This document shows positions 1-8,900 of a DNA stretch of 64,000 nt, piece after piece. Under the pieces are notes generated by a model, which was not told the origin of the DNA, ran no database searches, and saw only the letters and a list, made by a program, of their open reading frames with translations. The stretch is from an uncultured SAR116 cluster alpha proteobacterium (GTDB lineage Bacteria; Pseudomonadota; Alphaproteobacteria; Puniceispirillales; Marisalimonadaceae). Position 1 is the first letter of the stretch, and the number at the start of each line of letters is the position of its first letter. A program made the position numbers and the translations under genes. Where the stretch lies: positions 1 to 64,000 of the forward strand of contig CABZSR010000007.1 in NCBI GenBank assembly GCA_902528415.1, read 5' to 3'.

Positions 1-1796
1 GAAGTTGGACCTGTAATTACCTCAGTTTGTGCATTTCCAGACAGGTCTGTTCCAACAATAGTAAATGAATAACCACTTTCATTACCACTTTCACTTGTTA
101 TTGATAACCTTTTACCTGTATTATCGGTAAATGATCCAGAATTAATTGAACTACCATTTAATGTTAATGCTGAAGAAGCCGTACCGGATTGTGAAGTAGA
201 AATAGAATCCGTGTCTGCTACTCCTGACATTTTTAAAAAACTATTAAGATTACTTCCAATGGCGTCAACTACAATTGAAGATGAAGCACCTATTGACCCT
301 GAAGTGATTGAATATGTCCCATTTGAGTGGTTTACAGCCACTGTTTTGCCTGCAGCAGTTAAAGTACTGTCTGTATTTAAAGCTGTTTGAATTGCTGTAG
401 CAAGGGCCGCTTCTGATGTGTAGTGGGCAGCTGGGATACTAACTGATCCAGATTGAGTTCCATCAACTGTGACTTGAATAGTATTGTTGGATGCAGTGAT
501 TTCAGGTGAAGTGTCATTAGTGTTAAGTCCTGTAAACGCGCCAGCAACATATGCAGTCATAACAAAGGCATATGATCCAGCTATAGGTGCTTTGACTGAT
601 CCACCACTTGCTGTTAATAAACTGGATGATGAAGAATACATCGAATTAAAAATAGCATCTAAAGATGTTGGATTATTTTTCAACTCGTTTTCAAGTACAG
701 TTGTATTTAAACTAAGAAGTCCATCTTTTTCAGTTCTTACACCAAGATTAGATAAATATACTCCATTCGCTCCAAATCCTGTTAATTGAGTAGATGTAAG
801 TGAATTCAATTGCTTTTGGATGCTTTTAATAACTGGATCATCAGATAAGTCTCCAGCCTCATCAGTAAGTGAGCCTCTAAAGGTTTTTTCATTAAGTAAA
901 CCTCTAGCATCATTAACAGCACTTATGAAAGATTGTAGATTTGTAGTGGCAGAGCTTGTATCTACAGAACCCATTAAGCTTGCTGGTGTGTCAGTCCCAT
1001 TAACCGTTGTTGATGAAAGTAAATTTACGTTGTAACCTGTAAATAAGTCTGTTATCGAATTTGATGATCTTGTCAATGAGATTCCATCAACAGTGAAAGA
1101 TGCATCTGTCCCAGCTAATTTTTGCTTTGAAGCATTCGTTGTTGTATTATCAATACTTGCTAAACCTGAACCAGACGGATTCTCAGTTGCTGTTATTCTT
1201 AAAGCATTTTCTTTTCCGTCTTGGGACTTTAATACAAGAGTAAAAGTACCATCACCTGCTCCTAGAACACTTGCCGTAACCCCATAATCTAATGCATTAA
1301 TTTTATCCTTCAAAGACTCTAATGTGTCAGTATTTAGAACAGTAAGTGATTTTGAACTTACTGTTGAACTCGCCACAAAACTACCTGAAGACCAATCCCC
1401 TCTTTCGAGTACAAGACTGCCCGCTCCAACAATGGATGTACTTGAAGTATAATCCTCAAAAGCTAATGTTTGTCCTTTTGCTAATGTTGAAATACTGATT
1501 GATGAATTTATAGCAACAGCCGTTGATGGATCAGATATAGTTGCACTTATTGCAGAACTTGTTGAACTTACATTTAATGAAGTATTTCCAGTAAGTGATT
1601 TAATAGAAGTGGAAAGTTTTGATAACGCACTTTTTATTTCACCAATTGCAGAAATAGCAGTGTTTTTTGTATCAATTTTAGATTGAATTTGGTTTTCTTT
1701 TGGTGCCTGTTCAGCTTCGACAAGGCTGTCAACAATTTGAGTTACATTTAGACCACTTCCACCTTGATTGAGAGTACTTAAATAATCTACAGTCAT
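1..1796 (-). CDS. fliD: Flagellar hook-associated protein 2 / filament cap FliD (C-terminus outside window)
   Basis: This leftward gene is missing from the ORF track because its stop lies beyond base 1. Translating from the ATG at 1796 gives MTVDYLSTLNQGGSGLNVTQ followed by IVDSLVEAEQAPKENQIQSK, the classic FliD N-terminal coiled-coil region. FliD caps the growing filament and helps flagellin fold. About 598 codons lie in the window, already longer than many FliD proteins, so the variable part is expanded. The last in-window residues include FTIVGTDLSGNAQTEVITGP, the same module that is repeated in FlgK. The chaperone gene fliS lies about 1.9 kb away. A sigma-54-like promoter lies about 45 bases upstream. 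The family call is firm; the full length is unknown. Confidence 0.9.
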   Translation of the reverse strand, partial: MTVDYLSTLNQGGSGLNVTQIVDSLVEAEQAPKENQIQSKIDTKNTAISAIGEIKSALSKLSTSIKSLTGNTSLNVSSTSSAISATISDPSTAVAINSSISISTLAKGQTLAFEDYTSSTSIVGAGSLVLERGDWSSGSFVASSTVSSKSLTVLNTDTLESLKDKINALDYGVTASVLGAGDGTFTLVLKSQDGKENALRITATENPSGSGLASIDNTTTNASKQKLAGTDASFTVDGISLTRSSNSITDLFTGYNVNLLSSTTVNGTDTPASLMGSVDTSSATTNLQSFISAVNDARGLLNEKTFRGSLTDEAGDLSDDPVIKSIQKQLNSLTSTQLTGFGANGVYLSNLGVRTEKDGLLSLNTTVLENELKNNPTSLDAIFNSMYSSSSSLLTASGGSVKAPIAGSYAFVMTAYVAGAFTGLNTNDTSPEITASNNTIQVTVDGTQSGSVSIPAAHYTSEAALATAIQTALNTDSTLTAAGKTVAVNHSNGTYSITSGSIGASSSIVVDAIGSNLNSFLKMSGVADTDSISTSQSGTASSALTLNGSSINSGSFTDNTGKRLSITSESGNESGYSFTIVGTDLSGNAQTEVITGPT

Positions 1797-1838
1797 TTAA
1801 AATCCATGAAATTAATAAAATATAATACGACTTTTAAA

Positions 1839-1856
1839 CTGCAACTTTTATGCCTT
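1839..1856 (-). promoter_or_regulatory. Sigma-54-like promoter of fliD
   Basis: On the minus strand this reads AAGGCATAAAAGTTGCAG. It has GG and GC doublets ten bases apart, as in the -24/-12 consensus TGGCAYR-N4-TTGCW, with one mismatch (A for T) in the -24 box. The predicted start is about 33 bases before the fliD ATG, similar to the other sigma-54 sites in this window. Confidence 0.6.
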
Positions 1857-1945
1857 TTATAAGATAATATTCTAAAATCTTACTTAAAGTATTTATTTAA
1901 ATGACATTCTTATAAAAATATGTAGTAATTTTATCGGAGCTCATA

Positions 1946-3658
1946 ATGTTTAAGAAAATAAACATCAAAGCGTTTGGAGAAAGTCTTTCATTATTATTAA
2001 TTGCAACTATAATTGGGGCAATAGTATCATTTGTTGCCCAACTTTTCATTATAGGCGCAAAAAATATTTATGAGTTTATCTTCAACAATAATGACTTTAT
2101 ACTTGCATTTTATATAGGAGACACCTCTCTAAATTTAATACCTTTAATTGTTTGTGTACCAAGTTCAATCTTGGTAGGTCTTTTAATGTATTATCTAAAA
2201 TTACCAAGGTGGTTTGGACCTGCAGATACAATTTATGCTGCTCATCACAAAGCTGGAATTCTTAACCTAAAAGGTGGGTTTGGATCTACTTTAGCATCAT
2301 TTATCTCAATAAGTGGTGGTGCGTCAGTTGGTATTTATGGTCCCCTTGTTCATTTTGGTGCGACTGTCTCATCATTTATAAGACGCCAAAAATATATTCC
2401 TAAAATTCCACACGATATAATAATTGGTAGTGGTGTCGCTGCTGCTATTTCGGCTGGTTTTGGAGCTCCTCTTGCAGGAATTATATTTGCTCATGAAACT
2501 GTATTGAGACATTTTTCTATGAAGGCTGTAGCAGCACTCGCCATTGCATCTATGGTAGCCAATTACTCGGCTACTGAAATAGGAATTGTAAACCCACCTC
2601 TATTGTTAACAGCAATCCCATTTGAAATGAGTGATATATTAACCAGCTTAGCCTTGATAGGTCCATTAGCTGCATTTGTTGCAATAATTTTTATGAAATC
2701 AATGATCTATCTTGGTAGTATTCCAACAAAATTTAAATTACTAAGTTGGCAAGCTCCAATAATCGCAGGATTTGCTTGTGGTTTATGTGGAATGATATTT
2801 AGTGAAATACTTGGTTTGGGCACTGAAACACTTATTTCAGTTATTACAAACGAACAAAACACAGTTTATTTGTTAGCTTTATTAGTTGGAAAACTTGTTC
2901 TAACTAGTATTTGTATTGGTTTTGGTTTCTTTGGAGGTACATTTTCACCAGCTCTTTTTTTAGGAGGTGTCCTAGGTGCTATAGTTTATCAATTACCAAT
3001 GACTTCGGTTAACCCTGATTTATTGTCAGTTCTTGCTGTTTCGGGCATGGCAGCTGTTTCCAGCTCTGTAATTGGAGCTCCAATAACCGCAATAATTTTG
3101 GTTTTAGAACTTACAGGATCTTACGAATACGCAATAGCGGCAACATTGCCAATAGTGATCTGCTCATTTATTACAAGTAGGACATTTGGAAATAGTTTAT
3201 TTGATAAACAACTAACGTTAAGAGGTGTTGCCATAACAAAAGGTCGAGAACGTATACTTTTAAATGAAGTAAAAATAGAGAATTATGTAAATAAAAAATT
3301 TACTAAATTCACTTCAAAGACATCTATTGATAAGGCTTTAAAATTATTGACTAAGGAAAAAACAACTGAAGGATATATAGTATCAAAAGAAAATATATAT
3401 ATCGGTAAAATCAGTCTATTAAGTCTAGTCAATAAAAATCACTCAAATATAGTTGACTACACAGAAATAAAACCTCTTATAATTGATCCAAATTCAAGTT
3501 TAATATTTGTAATCAAAAAACTGTCAAAGTTTGTTGGAGAAAGTATTCCTATTGTTAATAAAAAAACTTCTGAAATGATTGGTATTATTTCAGAAAATGA
3601 TGTTTTAAAAGCATATTTAGATATTTCGGAAGAAATTAACCAAATAGAAAAACATTAA
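1946..3658 (+). CDS. ClC-family chloride channel with C-terminal CBS domains
   Basis: A 570-residue integral membrane protein of the ClC family, which moves chloride (or fluoride and other anions) across the membrane. About ten or more hydrophobic segments occupy residues 12-430. The filter motif GFFGGTFSPALFLGG is present. A cytoplasmic tail from about 440 looks like a CBS pair (ending IPIVNKKTSEMIGIISENDV). The canonical gating motif GREGP reads GIYGP here, so the gating glutamate is Tyr131. The internal proton glutamate of exchangers (E203 of E. coli ClC) appears to be Thr185 in FAHETV. On family knowledge this predicts a channel rather than a Cl-/H+ exchanger. A GGAG ribosome site precedes the ATG. 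Its place within a flagellar island is unexplained. Confidence 0.88.
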   Translation: MFKKINIKAFGESLSLLLIATIIGAIVSFVAQLFIIGAKNIYEFIFNNNDFILAFYIGDTSLNLIPLIVCVPSSILVGLLMYYLKLPRWFGPADTIYAAHHKAGILNLKGGFGSTLASFISISGGASVGIYGPLVHFGATVSSFIRRQKYIPKIPHDIIIGSGVAAAISAGFGAPLAGIIFAHETVLRHFSMKAVAALAIASMVANYSATEIGIVNPPLLLTAIPFEMSDILTSLALIGPLAAFVAIIFMKSMIYLGSIPTKFKLLSWQAPIIAGFACGLCGMIFSEILGLGTETLISVITNEQNTVYLLALLVGKLVLTSICIGFGFFGGTFSPALFLGGVLGAIVYQLPMTSVNPDLLSVLAVSGMAAVSSSVIGAPITAIILVLELTGSYEYAIAATLPIVICSFITSRTFGNSLFDKQLTLRGVAITKGRERILLNEVKIENYVNKKFTKFTSKTSIDKALKLLTKEKTTEGYIVSKENIYIGKISLLSLVNKNHSNIVDYTEIKPLIIDPNSSLIFVIKKLSKFVGESIPIVNKKTSEMIGIISENDVLKAYLDISEEINQIEKH

Positions 3659-3740
3659 TTTTAATAAATTCTAAACATAAAGATAAATATACCGTACTTA
3701 TCATTAGACATTCAATTAAACTGACAATCTGGGGATAAAA

Positions 3741-4124
3741 ATGAACTACAATGCGTCTATGAAGCAGTATATTGATAATGAGATTTCTGCAAAAACATCT
3801 AATTTAAATCCTCATAAGATAATAGAAGAGGTTTTACAGGATTTGAAGAAGAATATGGAGACATTGGCCTATTCTTTAGATAACGAGCCTGTGGTTTCAT
3901 CTATAAAATCAAACAGTTTTTCAAAATCATTAACGGCAATTTATATTCTTCAATCTAGTCTTAATTTTGAAGAAGGTAAGGAAATTGCTGAAAACCTTTA
4001 TAGTATTTATGAGTTTTGTAAAAATGGCATAATGAAGGGTTTTACTAAAAGAGATTCAAAATTAGTATACGATGCAATTCCTCCTATTGACGAAATTTTA
4101 GACGGTTGGAAGCAAATAAAATAA
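3741..4124 (+). CDS. fliS: Flagellin export chaperone FliS
   Basis: A 127-residue, all-helical protein. The stretch SSLNFEEGKEIAENLYSIYE and the following region ending in DEILDGWKQI match the conserved second half of FliS, the cytoplasmic chaperone that binds the flagellin C-terminus and prevents early polymerisation. Length is usual for the family. A GGGGA ribosome site precedes the ATG. The N-terminal half is less conserved. It sits on the opposite strand from fliD with the ClC gene between them, whereas fliD and fliS are normally adjacent, so the ClC gene appears inserted into a fliD/fliS neighbourhood. No flagellin gene is in the window. Confidence 0.85.
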   Translation: MNYNASMKQYIDNEISAKTSNLNPHKIIEEVLQDLKKNMETLAYSLDNEPVVSSIKSNSFSKSLTAIYILQSSLNFEEGKEIAENLYSIYEFCKNGIMKGFTKRDSKLVYDAIPPIDEILDGWKQIK

Positions 4125-4189
4125 AATTACTATTGATTTAAAAATTAAAAAGTATATTTAATAATTATTTTATATTTGTAGGTGTTAGA

Positions 4190-4672
4190 TTGTCAAAATA
4201 CTGCCCTGAATGGATATTTGGTGTATTTTCTGCTCAAACAAGCAAGGAGTTTTTATATTCTAACAATTCTATTGCCGCCGTCGCTAGGAAATATGCTAAT
4301 GCTATTTCTGAAAGGTACGAAGATGTTAGAACTGAAGAAATTATGGATGTTGCTGAAAAAATACTTCAGTTCTTATCTGAAATTAATGCGGGTGACCAAG
4401 CTGCTACCTATATAAATGACTATATTCACTACAGAGTTTGCTTTGAAGCTACTGGAAGCGAAAGAAAATTATCAGGAATTTTTTCATCTGCATTTAATCC
4501 AGAAAAAATACAAGACTATAATTCAGATAAAAGTTTTAGAGTTTTTAAGGCAACTGTCTTCAGTATTAGAAACGACGCTTTGCCGAAAGCTACTCCTGGC
4601 TGGGCAATCACTGATGTTAAGGATATTGGCTGGATTGGTGAAGTATTTAACCAAGAATCTGATTTATTCTAA
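4190..4672 (+). CDS. Hypothetical protein next to fliS
   Basis: A 160-residue protein I do not recognise. It starts at a TTG with an AGGTG ribosome site about five bases upstream; no ATG gives a comparable frame, and the overlapping frames 4182 and 4416 look like shadows. The sequence is soluble and mostly helical in its first half (IMDVAEKILQFLSEI), with no signal peptide or membrane segment. The C-terminal half has aromatic and charged residues (PGWAITDVKDIGWIGEVF). It follows fliS by 65 bases on the same strand and is convergent with flgL, so a flagellar role is possible from context only. Confidence 0.6.
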   Translation: MSKYCPEWIFGVFSAQTSKEFLYSNNSIAAVARKYANAISERYEDVRTEEIMDVAEKILQFLSEINAGDQAATYINDYIHYRVCFEATGSERKLSGIFSSAFNPEKIQDYNSDKSFRVFKATVFSIRNDALPKATPGWAITDVKDIGWIGEVFNQESDLF

Positions 4673-4679
4673 GTATTAA

Positions 4680-5960
4680 TCATCTTAAATAATCAAATAA
4701 ATTTAATTGTGAGATTTTAACAAAAGACTGCTGACTAGCTTGCATTGATGTTAACATACTTTGTAAATCAGTTACTAAGGCCGCAAGGTCTGCATCTTTC
4801 AAATCACTAACGTCTTTTTCAACAGCCAATCTTCTTTGTGCTAAATGTTCAATTTGTCTATCAAGTGAATTATTTCTTGCCCCAATTTCACCTCTATTAT
4901 TAGCAATATGAACTTGAACAGAAGCTATATTATCAATTTGCTTTGACGGTAACTGGTTGTTGTCATATAATTTTTGAACACTACCTATTTTATTTCCAGT
5001 TCCGTCGGTGGGTTGAACATTGAAAAAAGAGCCAGGAGTTTTCTGCGCAGAATTGACACCGTACACAGACAAATTTTTGATTTCCATGGGTCCATTTACT
5101 GAGTCAGTTAATTTTATTGTCTTACCGTCATCATTAATGGAGGCTGTAACGCCAGTAGAACTTAAATTAATTTGTTTTACAAATTCTGAAGGATCTTCTC
5201 CGGTAATTTCCGTTGTAATGGTTGCAGTTCCTAAATTTCCTGTAAGATCAAAGGTCCAGGTTCCAGGATTTTTATTTTCAAACGTTAATTCGGCTACACC
5301 ATTAGACTTAACTGAGTTAACTCCACCTGAAGCAGTTCTAATAGAAAAACTGATATCTTCTAACATTTGGAAGATTGATACATTTATTCCATCTGATCCC
5401 TTAACAGCTTCAAACAATGTGCCACCATCAAGAGTTGTTTCCATTACTCGAGATTCTGAAATAGAAAGGGATGATATTCCCCTATCACCTTTGTAATTAA
5501 TTTTACCAGCTAGATCTTTTACGAAAGGCATAGTATTAGTTTTATAACCACTGAATAAGTAACTACCATTACTGTCTTTGGCATTTGCTACACTCAAAAT
5601 TTCTTCTTTCATTTCGTCAACTTCTAGAGCAATAGCGTCTCTATCAGAAGCACCAAGCACATCGCTAGATGCTTGTATAATTAATTCTTGAGTCCTTATC
5701 ATAATATTAGTTAAATTTTCTAAGTTTTTGTCTAATAGATTTAATCTATCTGAAGCAGAATTTACATTTCTTTCATACTGTTCAATTCTTTTTTTAACCA
5801 CATTTAATCCTGACAATTCAACTGAACCCACTGGATCATCTGAAGCACGTAAAATATTTTCTCCAGTAGCAATTTTATTTTGTAAATCTTGCAATTCTTC
5901 AGTTGTAGAGGAAAATTGTTTAAGTTGTTGTTGATTAAATAGTTTTGAACTTATTTGCAT
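4680..5960 (-). CDS. flgL: Flagellar hook-filament junction protein FlgL
   Basis: A 426-residue HAP3 protein that links hook and filament together with FlgK. The N-terminal flagellin-like helix contains LQDLQNKIATGENILRASDD, typical of FlgL. The C-terminal helix contains RQIEHLAQRRLAVEKDVSDL followed by DLAALVTDLQSMLTSMQASQ. The middle (about residues 170-330) is a beta-rich insert, making the protein longer than the E. coli form (317 aa). It is the last gene of the leftward flg run, 17 bases after flgK, and probably co-transcribed with it. A flagellin is unlikely because of the position and central domain. Confidence 0.9.
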   Translation of the reverse strand: MQISSKLFNQQQLKQFSSTTEELQDLQNKIATGENILRASDDPVGSVELSGLNVVKKRIEQYERNVNSASDRLNLLDKNLENLTNIMIRTQELIIQASSDVLGASDRDAIALEVDEMKEEILSVANAKDSNGSYLFSGYKTNTMPFVKDLAGKINYKGDRGISSLSISESRVMETTLDGGTLFEAVKGSDGINVSIFQMLEDISFSIRTASGGVNSVKSNGVAELTFENKNPGTWTFDLTGNLGTATITTEITGEDPSEFVKQINLSSTGVTASINDDGKTIKLTDSVNGPMEIKNLSVYGVNSAQKTPGSFFNVQPTDGTGNKIGSVQKLYDNNQLPSKQIDNIASVQVHIANNRGEIGARNNSLDRQIEHLAQRRLAVEKDVSDLKDADLAALVTDLQSMLTSMQASQQSFVKISQLNLFDYLR

Positions 5961-5977
5961 TTATTAGCCTATTATTT

Positions 5978-8900
5978 TTATACAACCTCAATAAGAGATT
6001 GAAACAATTCTTTAGCTGTTTGCAAAATACGTGCCGAAGCTTGGTAAGCTTGTTGAAATTCAAGTAAATGGGCAGCTTCTTCGTCTAAATTAACTCCAGC
6101 AAATTCGCTTTGACTTGCTTCTGCTGCTTCTAATATATTTGAAGCTGAATCAAGCGAAAGTTTACTAGCTTGTACATTTGAACCTATCTTAGAAACGGTT
6201 ATATTGAAGGTTTTTTGAAAATTTCCTCTATTTTCTCCAGTTTTATCCTCGCCCTGTAAACTTAAGATATTAAGAATATTTCTATTATCTCCTTTACCGT
6301 CCAAATTGGTTGAAAATTCAAAACTATTACTCAAAATAGGTTCTTCTGAAAATTGAAATTTAGAATTATTTACTTCAAAAACTCTGTTTACATCTAAAAT
6401 TCTAGATGCGATCGAATGACCAGATTTTTTATCAAAGATTTCTACTTTATTTTTGTTATTAGCATCAACCTTAATTGTTAATTCTGGATCAAAGTCACTC
6501 TTGACACTTTTATTTTCAGGAACCTTATCAAATTCAGCACTAATCTTTCTTGCACCTTTTCCCATTACTATGGTGATCAAGTCCTCTGGAGGCAGATCAC
6601 TTATATTTACTTTTTCAGCAACTGAGTTTTGAATAGAGTTATTAGGTATATCAATCTTTACAGGTTTACCAGAAAACGAAGTAATTTTTAATCCGTCATT
6701 ATCTACAGTTGCACGAATATCTTGTGTTTTAATTCCATAAAGTCGATTAGCGTTGGGACTGCCATCCATTTTAAAATTGACATCATCAATAGTATGACTA
6801 AGGGTTAGTCTTCCTACTTTTTGAGTTCCTACTTTAACAGTTGAGGCAGAAGCACTAGCAGGGGTTATAGACGTAATCTGAGAAAAAACTTTTTCACCTA
6901 CAACTTTTGCTCCTGCTGCTTGGGCTGTTATTACTTCAGTTTGTGTGTTCCCGAACTGGTCTAATCCAACTATAGTATATTTTTCTCCAAGATCATTACC
7001 TGCAGGTGTAATAGTAATAACTTGCGGATCTATAGTAACATGTGTAGCCTGGACCCCAATCTCTATAGTGCCAGCTGTATTGTTAGATGCTGAAATAGAT
7101 AAAACTTCACTGAAAGAAATACTACCTAACGCCGTTCCTCCGCTAACACCTGTAATAGTTTCCGTTCTGTAAACTCCTGAAGTGTCATATCCATTAACAA
7201 CAAAGGAATTACCTGTTTCATTTCCATTACAAAGAACTGTGATTTTTCCATTCAGTGCCTTTGAGCCATTTAAAACCCCGTCTAGAGTTAACGCACCTGC
7301 TAACGGTGACTTACTTATCATCATTCCGTCAACATCTGTGGTAGAAAGAGTACCATCAGTAATAATTGGAACACCTGCAGACAGATTGTTATTAAATAAG
7401 GAAACATCATCTGTTATGCCGGAAGACTCACTCCACGATAAGGATATGCCGGATGGAGGAGAACCGCTTAAGGCTGATCCCTCACTATTAAAAAAAACTG
7501 GCACATTACTATCATTGAATTTAATTGAAAAATTAGTTGTAACATAATTTTCTGTTACCTCAATTGAAATAGCTGGATCAGATGCAGTTGGTTGTACAAC
7601 AAAATTACCTACAAGAGACGCTTTAGCTTTCTTTAAACCAAATGACTCTGCATTCATTGTATTTGCTGTATTTGAAACTAATTCAAATTGCGCACCCTCA
7701 ACTGTTCCTTCAGCTGTTGCTATTAATTCAAAACCAGGGGCTGTTCCAATTTCTATATTTCCACTCGTGTTAATATTGGGAGTAATAGTAGTGATTGTCT
7801 TAAAAAGACCTAAAGATGTAACTGTATTGCCTTGCGTTGGACCAATAATAGTTTCTGTTTTACTTTGTCCATCGGTGTCAGTACCAACTATAGTGAATGT
7901 TTTGTCACTTTCATTACTTGTAGATGTTATTGACACTCTAGTTCCAGATCCAAAACCAGGTGTTGCTCCCACATATATGTCATTAGCATTATTATCAGTT
8001 GAAATTTGAGTAACAGTCTTAAAATATTTTGTTCCTGTCACACTATTATTGTTGATCCCAGTTATTGTTTCAGTCTGAGCATTTCCATCTATATCTGTTC
8101 CTGTAATTGTAAAAGTTGCAGAAGTATTATTAGTTGGACTAGAGATTGTAATTCTTGAATTCAAAGATGAAGAAGCTAAACTTGACAAGGCACCAGTAAT
8201 GTTAAAGTTGCTGTTATTTCCAACTGTTTGGTTAACTACTAATCCATCACTATCAACCACGGAATTTATTCCATTCATAGTCAAAGCATTAGAGGCTGTA
8301 CCAGACTGGGCTGTTGCAATTGAATTAGTAATATTTTCTGATGTCCCATTAAACCGAGCCTTTATTCTATTTTCCTCAGGTCCTTCAACTAATAATTCAC
8401 CTGAAGTCATATTTAGTCTAAAAATTTGACCTTCAAAACTTAAATCAACAGACTGGCCGTCTTTTGGTAATGAGTTAAGAACTATTCCTTTAAGTTGCGA
8501 TGTTGGCGTTTCTGATCTTAAGCTTGATAAAATAGCTGTAGAAATTTCTTTTTCGGTGTCTGCATTAAGAGCATTTGCGTCTATAGTAGTATTCCAATTT
8601 CCGTCAGCTGCTTTGGTGCCAATCCTAATACTACCATTATTTGTTCCAGAACTATTTATTGAGGTTACTGTTTTAAATATGTTAGTAGTTGTGACCACAC
8701 CTCCATTTGATCCTAATATAGTCTCACTTATAACTTTATTGTCCAAATCTGTACCACTGATGACAAAACTTGTGCCAGTAGTATCTTGTCTACTTTTAAT
8801 TTCTATTTGTGCGCCAAGATAATTTGAAGTTGATAAAACTCCATCCATTGTTAAAGCACCAGACGAAAATGTTGTTAATTCAACTAAACTGTCGTCGTCA

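Noticed and set aside
484-1287. Plus-strand ORFs of 64-101 aa within fliD
   Set aside because: They lie antisense to a clear FliD frame and are low-complexity shadows; same applies to ORFs inside flgK, flgE and flgL.
3659-3740. Sigma-28 promoter before fliS
   Set aside because: TAAAG-like piece present, but the second element does not fit at the right spacing.
4182-4679. Overlapping ORFs 4182-4415 and 4416-4679
   Set aside because: Both are in frames other than the 4190-4672 protein, which has a ribosome site and better amino-acid make-up.
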